Below are positions 45,401 to 54,252 of a DNA stretch of 54,252 nucleotides, one piece after another. The stretch comes from an uncultured Haliea sp. Lineage in GTDB: Bacteria; Pseudomonadota; Gammaproteobacteria; Pseudomonadales; Halieaceae. The position numbers were made by a program, and so were the translations under genes. The notes beneath the pieces are model-generated. The model did no database searches. It was not told the origin of the DNA and worked only from the letters and a program-made list of their open reading frames with translations. The DNA lies in contig CAJXWP010000014.1 of assembly GCA_913062625.1 (NCBI GenBank), forward strand, positions 1 through 54,252, given 5' to 3'. Numbering within the stretch: position 1 is the stretch's first letter; each line of letters begins with the position of its first letter.

Positions 45401-46651
45401 TTGAGCCTAATCGGTATTTACTTTTTTCTCGCGGTATTGAGCGCTTGCTGTGTCCTCACCGCTATCGTGCAGGCGCGGCGCATATACTGGTTGGTGCCCC
45501 CTTATTTCTTGAGTGGCTGGTTGTGCGGTGAGTTAGCGCTGATTCATTTATTGTGGCAGGTGGCACTTACCGCATTACTGGCATTGATGGGAGGGCTGTC
45601 TGATCCTCTTGCGCAGACTGGGCTGGGTATTTTTGCGCTGGCTTGGTTAGGCCTTGTCTATCTGCATTGTCAGTCCATGGACACGCCAAACCATTTGCGC
45701 CCGGCTTTGCGCAAGGCTCTCGGGGAGAACTATAGAGCCGATATACCGTCAGAACGTCAGCATGTCTTGTCTGACGATATCCTCACCCGTCACTGGCTTA
45801 AGCCTTTCCATTTTAAGCGTGATGGCGTTCGCGTGGACCGCAATATCGCCTATGCCGATGCAGGCAAGCGCAACTTGCTCGACATCTACCGCCCCCAGGC
45901 TTCGCGTGAGGGCGGGTTTCCAGTGCTACTCCAGGTGCACGGGGGAGCGTGGATGATCGGTGAAAAAGAACAACAGGGCAAACCGCTGATGTACCACATG
46001 GCACAGCGTGGTTGGTTGTGTGTCGCGATCAACTATCGGTTGAGTCCCAAGGCGGCTTTCCCTGCGCATATTATCGATGTGAAAAAGTCTATTGCATGGA
46101 TAAAGGAGCACATCAGCGATTACGGCGGCGATCCCGATTTTATTGCGATTACCGGCGGGTCTGCTGGCGGCCACCTGAGCTCGCTGGCCGCTTTGACGCC
46201 CAATCGCACTGATTGGCAACCCGGCTTCGAAAAGGTTGATACTTCGTTGCAAGCGGCTGTGCCACTTTATGGCGTCTATGATTTTCTCGATCGAGGTGGT
46301 ATCAGGCCCGAAATGTCTATGGATGACCTGCTTGCTGATCGCGTTATGCAGTGCTCAAAGGAGGACAACCCGGAGCTGTGGGACAGCGCCTCGCCATTCA
46401 GTCATGTTTCGGAAGATGCCCCGCCGATGATGATGATCCAGGGGACGCATGACTCCTTAGTCTGGGTGGAAGAGGCGCGGGCCTTCGTTTCTGCGCTGCA
46501 GTGTGTGTCTAAACAACCGGTTGCCTACGCCGAGCTTCCCGGTGCACAGCATGCTTTCGAGATCTTTCATTCGGTGCGCACGGATCATACTGTTCATGCC
46601 ATTGGACATTTTCTTGAATGGGCCCATGCGCAGTGGTTGCGTGCGCGTTAG
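45401..46651 (+). CDS. Membrane-anchored alpha/beta hydrolase (esterase/lipase family)
   Basis: Predicted carboxylesterase, 416 residues. The N-terminal about 90 residues contain three to four membrane segments, so the enzyme is probably attached to the inner membrane. Then comes an esterase domain of the hormone-sensitive lipase-like type: HGGAW (180-184, oxyanion hole), Ser254 in GGSAGG, Asp351 in GTHDSLV, His384 in GAQHAF. No ATG is suitable; TTG 45401 has GGAGAG 4 nt before it, and another TTG at 45389 is in frame. A nine-codon frame ends on this start. Substrate unknown. Stop overlaps rsmE by 4 bp (convergent). Confidence 0.87.
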   Translation: MSLIGIYFFLAVLSACCVLTAIVQARRIYWLVPPYFLSGWLCGELALIHLLWQVALTALLALMGGLSDPLAQTGLGIFALAWLGLVYLHCQSMDTPNHLRPALRKALGENYRADIPSERQHVLSDDILTRHWLKPFHFKRDGVRVDRNIAYADAGKRNLLDIYRPQASREGGFPVLLQVHGGAWMIGEKEQQGKPLMYHMAQRGWLCVAINYRLSPKAAFPAHIIDVKKSIAWIKEHISDYGGDPDFIAITGGSAGGHLSSLAALTPNRTDWQPGFEKVDTSLQAAVPLYGVYDFLDRGGIRPEMSMDDLLADRVMQCSKEDNPELWDSASPFSHVSEDAPPMMMIQGTHDSLVWVEEARAFVSALQCVSKQPVAYAELPGAQHAFEIFHSVRTDHTVHAIGHFLEWAHAQWLRAR

Positions 46652-47382
46652 GCTGACCCCATGTCCCCCCACCTGTCCTGCAGTATCGCAATAGCCGCTA
46701 GTGGCGCGGTTTCAGTGCGCAGCACGCGGGGGCCTAACGTGAGCGATGAGTAGCCGGCCTGCTCTGCCGCGGCGATCTCACCTTCATCTAAGCCACCTTC
46801 TGGGCCGATCAATAACGCAATACTGCTGGGAGACTGACCTTGCTCGGTAAGGTTGTCTGCCCGGTGGTGCAGCACAAATTTGCGCTCGGCGACAGTAGCG
46901 TCTAGCCAGCTGTCGAGTCCATGCAGAGAATGAATAGTCGGCGTTCGGTTGCGCCCGCATTGCTCACAGGCACTGATAGCAATTTGTTGCCAATGATGAA
47001 TTTTTTTGTCGGCACGATCGCCGACTAATTTAACACCGGTGTGCTTTGTCGATAATGGGGTCAGCGCGCTGATACCTAGCTCGGTCGCTTTTTGCACGAT
47101 CCAGTCCATGCGCTCACCGCGGGATAGAGCGATACCTAAGTGAATATCCAAAGGGGACTCGCATTCCCGTTGCAGGTGGGCACCTGTTAACACCTGTACT
47201 TTCTTTTTGTCTACGGCAGTAATACTGCTGAGGTATTCCCCACCGCTGCCATCAAAAAGAGTCAGGCTATCACCAACGACTAAGCGCAGAACGCGCGCTA
47301 AATGTCGGCTCGGTTCCGGTTCCAGTACAACCACGGCATTACTGCGTAGTCTTTGGGTGGTGTAAATACGCGCTATGCGCAT
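46648..47382 (-). CDS. rsmE: 16S rRNA (uracil-1498-N3)-methyltransferase RsmE
   Basis: SPOUT-class methyltransferase for U1498 of 16S rRNA. 244 residues. N-terminal PUA-like domain, then the trefoil-knot SAM site LLIGPEGGLDEGEIAAAEQA and SLTLGPRVLRTETA. Last in the leftward regulator-metK-ahcY-metF run (18-bp gap after metF), so a SAM-using enzyme follows the SAM cycle genes. Confidence 0.97.
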   Translation of the reverse strand: MRIARIYTTQRLRSNAVVVLEPEPSRHLARVLRLVVGDSLTLFDGSGGEYLSSITAVDKKKVQVLTGAHLQRECESPLDIHLGIALSRGERMDWIVQKATELGISALTPLSTKHTGVKLVGDRADKKIHHWQQIAISACEQCGRNRTPTIHSLHGLDSWLDATVAERKFVLHHRADNLTEQGQSPSSIALLIGPEGGLDEGEIAAAEQAGYSSLTLGPRVLRTETAPLAAIAILQDRWGDMGSA

Positions 47383-47400
47383 GCTTATTCAGTCCTAGCG

Positions 47401-48240
47401 CTACAGGTCTAGATTATTATAAATTTGTTGCGTTGGCTCCACCTGATTCATTGTATACAAATGGATGCCTGGAACCCCATTGTCTAATAGTGTCTGACAA
47501 AGCTGAGTGACGACCTCGACGCCAAACTTGGCGACGCTCTCTTGGTCATCGCCATAGGCGTCGATGCGTCGGCAGATCCATCGTGGAATCTCTGCGCCAC
47601 AATTGGCGGAAAAACGAATCAGGTTAGAAAAATTAATGATTGGCATAATGCCCGCATAGATAGGCTTGTCTATTCCAATCGCCGCGCACTGGTCTAGAAA
47701 GTAAAAGTACGATTCGACGTTGAAGAAGTATTGAGTGATGGCGCTGTTGGCGCCAGCATCAAATTTGGTTTTGAGAAAAGCGATATCAGTATCATAACTT
47801 TTGGATTCCGGATGTATTTCCGGATAGGCCGCAACCTCGATATGGAAGTGGTCCCCCGTGCGCTCACGTATAAACGCCACCAGCTGGCTGGCGTAAATGA
47901 GCTGTGCTGGACCACCGGTCCCTGAAGGAACATCGCCGCGTAGCGCGACCAAACGTTTAATACCTTCGCCTTGATACGTGTCAAGTAACGCCGCGATAGT
48001 ACTCTCTTCATCACCGCCGAAGCTGAGGTGAGGCGCCACATCGACGCCCGCTTCCTTGATAGAGGACACTAGCCCAACTGTGGTGTCACGCGTACTGCCA
48101 CCTGCGCCATAGGTCACCGAGAAGAACTCAGGACCTAGTGCATTAAGAGCAGGCGTAACCTCGTTCAGTAGCCTGTCAATGCCCGCCCCTGTTTTAGGCG
48201 GGAAGAACTCGCAACTTATACGCGGTTTTTGCGCAGCCAT
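47401..48240 (-). CDS. metF: 5,10-Methylenetetrahydrofolate reductase
   Basis: Flavoprotein making 5-methyltetrahydrofolate for methionine synthesis. 279 residues from ATG 48240, with AGGAG 10 nt upstream; the frame to 48354 runs into ahcY and is not used. N-terminal ISCEFFPPKTGAG is diagnostic, and FFSVTYGAGGSTRDTT forms part of the active site. 13 bp after ahcY. Confidence 0.97.
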   Translation of the reverse strand: MAAQKPRISCEFFPPKTGAGIDRLLNEVTPALNALGPEFFSVTYGAGGSTRDTTVGLVSSIKEAGVDVAPHLSFGGDEESTIAALLDTYQGEGIKRLVALRGDVPSGTGGPAQLIYASQLVAFIRERTGDHFHIEVAAYPEIHPESKSYDTDIAFLKTKFDAGANSAITQYFFNVESYFYFLDQCAAIGIDKPIYAGIMPIINFSNLIRFSANCGAEIPRWICRRIDAYGDDQESVAKFGVEVVTQLCQTLLDNGVPGIHLYTMNQVEPTQQIYNNLDL

Positions 48241-48253
48241 GAGTAACCGTCTC

Positions 48254-49645
48254 CTAGTATTTGTAGCTTTCAGGCTTGTATGGTCCGTCTTGGCTGACCT
48301 TGATGTAATCGGCCTGTTCCGGCGTGAGTCTGGTGAGCACTGCACCAAAACCACCGATCATGTGTGCCGCTACTTCTTCGTCGAGCTTCTTGGGCAAAAC
48401 TTCAACAGTCAACGCGGAGGTCTTCATGTCCGACTCTAGATCCGCGAACTTACGCTCGTACAAATAAATTTGCGCCAGCACCTGATTCGCAAACGAGCCG
48501 TCCATAATGCGCGACGGGTGACCCGTAGCGTTGCCAAGGTTCACCAGGCGTCCTTCAGATAACAGGATCAGGTAGTCATTGGCTGCCTTGTCGCGATAGA
48601 CTTTGTGGACCTGCGGCTTAACCTCTTCCCACTCCCAGTTACTGCGCATATAAGCAGTATCAATTTCGTTGTCAAAGTGGCCGATATTACTGACGACGCA
48701 GTTCTTTTTAAGCGCTTTGAGCATGTTCGAATCACAGACCTTGTAGTTGCCAGTGGTAGTGACGACCAGGTCAGTGGTGCCTAATAGTCCGCGGTCGATG
48801 CACGACTCAGTGCCGTCATTTATGCCGTCGATGAAAGGCGAAACAATCTCAAAACCGTCCATGCAGGCCTGCATAGCACAGATAGGATCGATCTCGGTGA
48901 TTTTTACAATCATACCTTCTTGACGCAGGGATTGTGCTGAGCCCTTGCCAACATCCCCATAGCCGATGACCAGTGCTTTTTTGCCGGCCATCAGGTGATC
49001 GGTGCCGCGCTTGATAGCGTCATTGAGGCTGTGGCGGCAACCATACTTATTGTCATTCTTGGACTTGGTTACAGAGTCGTTCACGTTGATGGCTGGAACT
49101 TTCAGTGTCCCCCGCTCCAGCATTTCCAGCAAACGGTGAACACCGGTGGTGGTCTCCTCCGTAACGCCGTGTATCTTGTCCAGCATGGCGGGATACTTGT
49201 CATGCAGTAAAGAGGTAAGGTCGCCGCCATCGTCCAGTATCATGTTAGCGTCCCATGGCTTACCGTCTTTAAGGACGGTCTGCTCAAGACACCACTCATA
49301 CTCTTCCTCAGTTTCACCTTTCCAAGCGAATACAGGAATTCCCTCAGCGGCTATAGCGGCCGCAGCGTGGTCCTGTGTAGAGAAAATGTTACATGAAGAC
49401 CAGCGCACTTCGGCACCTAATAGCATCAGAGTTTCAATCAATACCCCGGTCTGAATTGTCATATGAATACAGCCTAGAACTTTTGCTCCGGCTAGCGGCT
49501 GGCTAGCGGCGTACTTGGCTCGCATCGCCATTAGCGCTGGCATTTCGCTTTCTGCAATTTCCAGTTCGCGACGACCCCATTGTGCCAACGATATGTCGGC
49601 AACTTTGTAGTCTTCTGTTGTGTGCAATTTTTGTGCTGTGCTCAT
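48254..49645 (-). CDS. ahcY: S-adenosylhomocysteinase
   Basis: Hydrolyses S-adenosylhomocysteine to homocysteine and adenosine, removing the inhibitor of methyltransferases. 463 residues. NAD-binding [16 protein letters not shown]-terminal [20 protein letters not shown] is the standard end. AAAGGAAG is at the start codon, preceded by a small GGGCT / AGCCC hairpin. I looked for an SAH riboswitch in the 91-bp leader and did not see its conserved core. Confidence 0.98.
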   Translation of the reverse strand: MSTAQKLHTTEDYKVADISLAQWGRRELEIAESEMPALMAMRAKYAASQPLAGAKVLGCIHMTIQTGVLIETLMLLGAEVRWSSCNIFSTQDHAAAAIAAEGIPVFAWKGETEEEYEWCLEQTVLKDGKPWDANMILDDGGDLTSLLHDKYPAMLDKIHGVTEETTTGVHRLLEMLERGTLKVPAINVNDSVTKSKNDNKYGCRHSLNDAIKRGTDHLMAGKKALVIGYGDVGKGSAQSLRQEGMIVKITEIDPICAMQACMDGFEIVSPFIDGINDGTESCIDRGLLGTTDLVVTTTGNYKVCDSNMLKALKKNCVVSNIGHFDNEIDTAYMRSNWEWEEVKPQVHKVYRDKAANDYLILLSEGRLVNLGNATGHPSRIMDGSFANQVLAQIYLYERKFADLESDMKTSALTVEVLPKKLDEEVAAHMIGGFGAVLTRLTPEQADYIKVSQDGPYKPESYKY

Positions 49646-49736
49646 CTTTATCTTCCTTTGGGCTTCGAGCCCGTCGTTTGTCTAAATGTTAATGTGATTA
49701 ATCGGTTTCTTTGTAACCCGGCGCGTAACCGTTGCG

Positions 49737-50894
49737 TTACCGTGCCTCTTTTTTCAGTACTTTTGCTTTATTCGTTCTCTCCCATGTAAAATCCTTATCT
49801 TCGCGGCCAAAATGTCCATAGGCTGCGGTCTTCTGGTAGATAGGACGCTTCAGGTTAAGCATTGCAATCAACCCCTTGGGGCGCAGATCGAAGTGCTCCC
49901 GCACCAGCTCTGCTATCCGGTCATCGGAGATTTTGCCCGTGCCGAAAGTGTCAATAGCAATAGAGGTAGGTTCCGCGACACCAATGGCGTAGGACACCTG
50001 AATTTCGCAGCGATCCGCAAGGCCGGCTGCGACAATATTTTTCGCCACATAGCGCCCCGCATAGGCTGCCGAACGGTCCACCTTGGACGGGTCTTTGCCG
50101 GAAAACGCGCCACCGCCGTGTCGCGCCATGCCGCCGTATGTATCGACAATAATCTTACGTCCGGTTAAACCGCAGTCACCAACGGGGCCGCCAATGATGA
50201 ACTGACCCGTGGGGTTGATGTGGTACTGGGTGTTCTTGTGCAACCATTCTGCGGGCAAGACATCTTTAATGACATGCTTCAGGATTTGCTTGTGAATTTC
50301 TTTTTGGCTGACGTTTGCATCGTGTTGGGTCGATAATACGACCGCGTCAATAGCGACCGGCTTGCCATTTTCATAGCGCAACGTAATTTGGCTTTTGGCA
50401 TCTGGGCGCAGCCACTTTAATTTGCCGCTCTTGCGCAATTCTGCCTGACGCTCTACGAGTCGGTGGGCATAATAAATCGGTGCAGGCATCAGCACATCAG
50501 TTTCATTGGTGGCATAACCGAACATCAGACCCTGGTCTCCAGCGCCTTGCTCATGGCTCTTGCTTTCGTCAACGCCCATGGCGATATCGCGGGACTGCTT
50601 GCCAATCGCGTTGAGTACTGCGCAGGAGGCGCCGTCGAAGCCAACGTCAGAACTGTCGTAGCCAATGTCGAGTATGGTCTGGCGAATGGTCTCTTCCAGG
50701 TCCATATTGGCCGAGGTGGTGACCTCGCCCGCGACGATACACATGCCCGTCTTGACCATGGTCTCGACCGCGACGCGCGCATCTTTGTCGCGCTTGAGGA
50801 GGTAGTCCAGGACCGCATCTGATATTTGGTCGGCCATTTTATCCGGGTGCCCTTCGGACACCGATTCGGAAGTAAAAAGTTTGTATTCGCTCAT
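49737..50894 (-). CDS. metK: S-adenosylmethionine synthetase
   Basis: Makes SAM from methionine and ATP. 385 residues (E. coli 384). N-terminal [20 protein letters not shown], the [19 protein letters not shown] substrate loop and metal residues are intact. AAGGA 7 nt before the ATG. 27 bp after the ArsR/methyltransferase gene. Confidence 0.98.
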   Translation of the reverse strand: MSEYKLFTSESVSEGHPDKMADQISDAVLDYLLKRDKDARVAVETMVKTGMCIVAGEVTTSANMDLEETIRQTILDIGYDSSDVGFDGASCAVLNAIGKQSRDIAMGVDESKSHEQGAGDQGLMFGYATNETDVLMPAPIYYAHRLVERQAELRKSGKLKWLRPDAKSQITLRYENGKPVAIDAVVLSTQHDANVSQKEIHKQILKHVIKDVLPAEWLHKNTQYHINPTGQFIIGGPVGDCGLTGRKIIVDTYGGMARHGGGAFSGKDPSKVDRSAAYAGRYVAKNIVAAGLADRCEIQVSYAIGVAEPTSIAIDTFGTGKISDDRIAELVREHFDLRPKGLIAMLNLKRPIYQKTAAYGHFGREDKDFTWERTNKAKVLKKEAR

Positions 50895-50921
50895 AATCTT
50901 ATCCTTATCACTAATATATAC

Positions 50922-51932
50922 TTAGGGTCGGCCAAAGAGCCGCACTTGTACTTGAAAGCCATTACGTTGGGCTAGGTGAACGCTGGTGATGTCCCTGAGT
51001 CCTGCGCCTGTTGCCCACTCCGCGAGCTCCCGCGGGTCAAACCCCAGCCACAGATCTCCGCAATTCGCGCGCGCCCAGCCCTGATCGTGATTGCACAGCT
51101 CGGTAATAATAACCACGCCATTGGGCGCTAGACATGACGCTACATTGCGCAGAACTTCACCCGGTTCGGGCGTGTGATGCAGCACCATATTAATGATCGC
51201 GCAGTCGACCTGAAGATTGGCTAATGCAGGGCTATGAGTGTCATCGAGAATAAAGTCTATGTTCTGAAATCCGGCTGAAGCAGCGTTGCTTTTTGCTCGT
51301 TCCAGCATGCTTGGAGCATTGTCCAGTGCTATTACGCGCTCAAACAGGGGTGCGAGCTCGAGCAGGAAGGAACCATCCCCCGGTCCGACTTCTAGCGCCG
51401 TGCGGTGGTGCTTCAGCGGAGCGTCTTGCAGTACTTGAATGGCAATGTCAGCGTACTGCTCATAGCTGGCGATTAAATCCTGCTGCTGGCGAAACTTGTG
51501 GGCATTGAGCTGAAAAAAGGTGCGAGAGTTTTCCTCGCGCTGCCGGTGCATGGCTAAGAGCCTCTCTTGAACGTCCGGTGGCAGGTCGATCTTATCCACT
51601 GCCTCGAAAATACTGTGTTGCAGCGCCTCTAGATCGGAGTGCGGCCCCATTTCGCTGCGGCGGTAGTAAATAGAGTTGGCCTCGCGTCGCGCAGCGACCA
51701 AGCCCGCATTCGAAAGAACCTTAAGGTGGTGGCTGAGGGCGGGCTGGCGAATGTCGAAAATAGAGCACAACTCGGAAACGCCGAATGAATCTTTGCGCAG
51801 CACCCTGAGCACTAGCAGACGCAAGGAATCCGCGCTCGCTTTGCACAAGTGGGTAAGCGCGGTTAGTCGCAGCGCCGCTGGGGACTGTTCCGGCTTTATT
51901 GGCGCCAACTCGGCGGAATTCGACAATTTCAT
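50922..51932 (-). CDS. sahR: ArsR-family regulator fused to a SAM-dependent methyltransferase domain (probable SahR)
   Basis: Two domains in 336 residues: an ArsR winged helix (about 36-92, with ELCSIFDIRQPALSHHLKVL) and a class I methyltransferase fold (about 150-336, motif I EVGPGDGS at 181-188). No Cys pair of the metal-sensing ArsR type is evident in the helix region. The same fusion next to metK is the SahR-type regulator of the SAM cycle, which responds to S-adenosylhomocysteine; the methyltransferase fold may serve as the ligand pocket (inference). It leads metK-ahcY-metF-rsmE and is preceded by a 44-bp palindrome. The ATG lacks a Shine-Dalgarno sequence and coincides with the predicted transcription start. 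Confidence 0.85.
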   Translation of the reverse strand: MKLSNSAELAPIKPEQSPAALRLTALTHLCKASADSLRLLVLRVLRKDSFGVSELCSIFDIRQPALSHHLKVLSNAGLVAARREANSIYYRRSEMGPHSDLEALQHSIFEAVDKIDLPPDVQERLLAMHRQREENSRTFFQLNAHKFRQQQDLIASYEQYADIAIQVLQDAPLKHHRTALEVGPGDGSFLLELAPLFERVIALDNAPSMLERAKSNAASAGFQNIDFILDDTHSPALANLQVDCAIINMVLHHTPEPGEVLRNVASCLAPNGVVIITELCNHDQGWARANCGDLWLGFDPRELAEWATGAGLRDITSVHLAQRNGFQVQVRLFGRP

Positions 51933-51938
51933 TGCGCA

Positions 51939-51967
51939 AGTCTAGCAGGCTAACAAAGCTATATCAA
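51939..51967 (-). promoter_or_regulatory. Candidate promoter of sahR-metK-ahcY-metF
   Basis: On the minus strand, TTGATA (51967-51962), 17 nt, TAGACT (51944-51939). The -35 lies inside the 44-bp palindrome, so a bound regulator would block it. The expected start is at about 51932, which is the A of the sahR ATG: a leaderless mRNA is predicted. Judged by eye. Confidence 0.5.
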
Positions 51968-51992
51968 AATATTTTGATATAGCTTTGTTAGC
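51949..51992. promoter_or_regulatory. 44-bp perfect palindrome, probable SahR operator
   Basis: Two 22-bp arms with no spacer and no mismatch, centred between 51970 and 51971. The core (51961-51980) is AT-rich with ATATCAA / TTGATAT halves, typical of ArsR-family operators; the outer arms begin with GCTAACAAAGC. It lies between sahR and tkt. The length exceeds a single ArsR dimer site, suggesting two dimers or an added function. Confidence 0.8.
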
Positions 51993-52112
51993 TTTTAAGT
52001 CAATGAATTTGCGGCTATGGGTCAAATATGTGTCTATTTATTTGCCGTTCGTGCCCGCTTACGCGAAAATAGTCCCTTGTTTCATCCCTATCCACCTCCC
52101 CCGGAGAACTTG

Positions 52113-54119
52113 ATGTCGTCCCCCCGCATAGAACTTGCCAATGCTATCCGCGCTCTCAGTATGGACGCGGTCCAGAAGGCTAAAAGTGGCCACCCCGGTG
52201 CTCCCATGGGTATGGCGGATATTGCCGAGGTGCTTTGGAATGACTTTTTGCGTCACAACCCGTCAAACCCTGCGTGGCCCGGCCGCGACCGCTTTGTGCT
52301 GTCCAATGGGCACGGCTCGATGTTGCTCTACTCGCTTTTGCACCTTGCGGGCTATGATCTGCCCATTTCTGAGCTACAGAATTTTCGCCAACTGCACAGT
52401 AAGACGCCTGGCCACCCGGAATATGGCTACACTCCAGGTGTGGAGACTACGACGGGCCCGCTCGGCCAAGGTCTGGCGAATGCAGTAGGCATGGCCTTGG
52501 CGGAAAAAGTCTTGGGATCTCAGTTTAATCAACCGGGGCATAACGTGGTTGATCATCACACCTATGTGTTCCTGGGCGATGGTTGCCTGATGGAGGGAAT
52601 TTCACATGAAGCCAGTTCCCTAGCTGGGACGTTGGGTTTGGGCAAGCTGGTTGCTTTCTATGATGACAATGGTATTTCCATTGATGGCGAGGTACAGGGT
52701 TGGTTTACTGATGACACGCCGGCGCGCTTTAAAGCCTATGGCTGGCACGTCGTCGCCGGAGTCGATGGGCATAATGCCGATGACATCCACGCTGCGATTG
52801 AGACTGCTCGCGCCCAGAGTGATAAGCCGACGCTAATTTGCTGCAAGACCGTTATCGGCAAGGGCTCGCCCAATAAGCAGGGCACAGAGTCTGCTCATGG
52901 CTCAGCATTGGGCGAAGATGAGGTGGCTGCAACACGTCAGATTCTGGGTTGGAAATACGGGCCGTTCGAGATTCCCGCCGAAATTTATGCCGGCTGGGAT
53001 GCGCATGAGTCGGGCGCTGCCGGTGAACAACAATGGGAAGAGACGATGGCCGCTTATGCGGTTGCACACCCTGAACTGGCCAAAGAACTGCGCCGTCGGC
53101 TCGCGGGTGAGCTGCCCCAAAACTTTTCGCACCAGGCTACAGCGTACATTGCACAATGTCAGGCGGAGGGCGCGACTATCGCTTCGCGCAAGGCCTCCCA
53201 GAACTGTCTCAATGTCTATGGTTCGCTGCTGCCAGAACTCCTCGGTGGCTCTGCAGATCTAGCCGCGTCTAATCTCACGCTGTGGAGTGGATCAAAGGGC
53301 GTCAGCGCCAAGGATGCCAGCGGCAACTATATTTACTATGGCGTAAGGGAGTTCGCTATGGCAGCGATTATGAACGGCATCGCACTGCATGGAGGCTTTA
53401 TTAATTACGGCGCCACCTTCTTGATCTTTATGGAGTATGCCCGCAATGCGGTGCGCATGGCAGCATTGATGAGACAGCAATCCATCTTCGTGTTCACCCA
53501 CGACTCTATTGGCCTTGGTGAAGATGGTCCGACACATCAACCTGTGGAACAGTTAACGGCGTTGCGTGCCACCCCCAATATGCAAACCTGGCGTCCCTGT
53601 GATGCCGTAGAATCTGCAGTGGCTTGGAAGACAGCCATTGAGCGTCGAGACGGCCCTTGCTCACTGGTGTTTTCTCGTCAGGCGTTACCCCATCAGCCGC
53701 GAGATGATGGCCAGGTCGCCAATATTGGTCGTGGCGCCTATGTACTCAAGGATTGCTCTGGTGCACCTGATGCCATTCTGATTGCCACTGGCTCGGAAGT
53801 TCAGCTGGCGGTAGCGGCAGCCGAGCAACTGGCATCGAAGGGTAAGCAGATACGTGTGGTTTCAATGCCCTGCACCGAATTGTTTGAGCAGCAAGACACC
53901 GGTTATCGAGAAACGGTGCTGCCGAGCGACATATTGGCCAGAGTAGCGATTGAAGCACTGCATGCAGACTACTGGTACAAATATGTTGGCCTGGATGGGC
54001 GGGTGGTGGGCATGACCACTTTCGGCGAGTCAGCGCCCGCCGAGGAATTGATGCGCCACTTTGGATTCACCACAGACAACGTGGTTGCCGTCGTCGAAGA
54101 TATTCTACTCGAGGGCTGA
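52113..54119 (+). CDS. tkt: Transketolase
   Basis: Thiamine diphosphate enzyme of the pentose phosphate pathway. 668 residues from ATG 52113 with GGAG 6 nt upstream; the start at 52017 is not used because [20 protein letters not shown] is the family N-terminus. [14 protein letters not shown], the [14 protein letters not shown] cofactor region and the C-terminal domain are intact. 5 bp before the next gene, as in the tkt-epd arrangement. Confidence 0.98.
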   Translation: MSSPRIELANAIRALSMDAVQKAKSGHPGAPMGMADIAEVLWNDFLRHNPSNPAWPGRDRFVLSNGHGSMLLYSLLHLAGYDLPISELQNFRQLHSKTPGHPEYGYTPGVETTTGPLGQGLANAVGMALAEKVLGSQFNQPGHNVVDHHTYVFLGDGCLMEGISHEASSLAGTLGLGKLVAFYDDNGISIDGEVQGWFTDDTPARFKAYGWHVVAGVDGHNADDIHAAIETARAQSDKPTLICCKTVIGKGSPNKQGTESAHGSALGEDEVAATRQILGWKYGPFEIPAEIYAGWDAHESGAAGEQQWEETMAAYAVAHPELAKELRRRLAGELPQNFSHQATAYIAQCQAEGATIASRKASQNCLNVYGSLLPELLGGSADLAASNLTLWSGSKGVSAKDASGNYIYYGVREFAMAAIMNGIALHGGFINYGATFLIFMEYARNAVRMAALMRQQSIFVFTHDSIGLGEDGPTHQPVEQLTALRATPNMQTWRPCDAVESAVAWKTAIERRDGPCSLVFSRQALPHQPRDDGQVANIGRGAYVLKDCSGAPDAILIATGSEVQLAVAAAEQLASKGKQIRVVSMPCTELFEQQDTGYRETVLPSDILARVAIEALHADYWYKYVGLDGRVVGMTTFGESAPAEELMRHFGFTTDNVVAVVEDILLEG

Positions 54120-54124
54120 CACGT

Positions 54125-54252
54125 ATGTTGCGTCTCGCTATCAATGGCTATGGCAGAATCGGCCGCAGCATTCTACGTTCCCTATACGAGAGCCCGCTCA
54201 GGCATGAGCTGAGTATTGTCGCCATCAATGAATTGGCTGATGCGGGGACGAT
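54125..54252 (+). CDS. epd: Erythrose-4-phosphate dehydrogenase (3' end cut off)
   Basis: Only the first 43 codons are in view, running off the right edge. [14 protein letters not shown] is the NAD-binding start of the GAPDH superfamily. The following [10 protein letters not shown] matches Epd; GapA usually reads VAINDLLDAD. Epd makes 4-phosphoerythronate for pyridoxal phosphate synthesis, and tkt-epd adjacency is common in Gammaproteobacteria. A GapA-type enzyme is the alternative. Confidence 0.82.
   Translation, partial: MLRLAINGYGRIGRSILRSLYESPLRHELSIVAINELADAGT

Noticed and set aside
49646-49736. SAH riboswitch before ahcY
   Set aside because: The leader contains only a short GGGCT / AGCCC hairpin and a GATTAATC palindrome; the conserved riboswitch core was not seen. 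A covariance-model search would settle it.
52017-52112. 32-residue N-terminal extension of transketolase
   Set aside because: The family N-terminus starts at 52113 with a proper ribosome site; the extension is Pro-rich and unlike any transketolase.

Overview
The window is a chromosomal backbone segment from a Gammaproteobacterium on the Pseudomonas/Cellvibrio side of the class, probably an aerobic free-living (perhaps marine) heterotroph. This placement rests on gene content and order. Several blocks match the near-origin gene order I know from Pseudomonas: ubiC-ubiA, recG-oxyR, spoT-rpoZ-gmk-yicC-rph-crc-pyrE, argB-algC-coaBC-radC-rpmBG, ftsYEX-rpoH, pilTU with yggS-proC-yggT-metXW-rdgB-hemW, ruvX-algH-tonB-gshB, and an ArsR/methyltransferase regulator with metK and tkt-epd. 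No rRNA, tRNA, insertion sequence, prophage, CRISPR array or toxin-antitoxin locus was seen. The species cannot be named from the sequence alone.

Layout. 1-3.5 kb: a split TRAP transporter; the binding protein reads rightward into a leftward dctQ-dctM-thioesterase unit. 3.5-4.2 kb: the only long gene-free stretch. 4.2-9.9 kb: yaaA, a leftward ubiC-ubiA-acyltransferase-like unit (first steps of ubiquinone synthesis), and a rubredoxin fused to its reductase. 10-18.4 kb: recG-oxyR, ridA, spoT-rpoZ and yicC-gmk. 18.6-26.8 kb: rph, a Crc-type exonuclease III homologue lacking key catalytic residues, pyrE, slmA, argB, algC, coaBC, radC, rpmB-rpmG. The dut gene normally next to coaBC is absent. 26.9-33.9 kb: mutM, coaD, rsmD, ftsY-ftsE-ftsX, rpoH, a DUF423 protein and trmB. 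33.9-40 kb: a tightly packed leftward run yggS-proC-yggT-metX-metW-DUF4426-rdgB-hemW with repeated TGATG overlaps. 40.1-45.3 kb: pilT-pilU, then ruvX, algH, a TonB-like protein and gshB. 45.4-54.2 kb: a membrane-anchored esterase, then a leftward S-adenosylmethionine-cycle unit (regulator-metK-ahcY-metF-rsmE), divergent from tkt-epd.

The most notable signals are regulatory. A perfect CIRCE element (TTAGCACTC-N9-GAGTGCTAA) lies just upstream of rpoH and overlaps both a sigma70-like and a sigmaE-like promoter. That would place the heat-shock sigma factor under HrcA repression and envelope-stress activation together. A perfect 44-bp palindrome lies between the ArsR/methyltransferase regulator (probably SahR) and tkt. 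It covers the regulator's likely -35 box and is longer than one ArsR-family dimer needs. Secondary points are the Crc-type protein, the missing dut, a hybrid EFKD motif in the SpoT synthetase domain, the rubredoxin-reductase fusion, and several conserved genes of unknown function in informative contexts.
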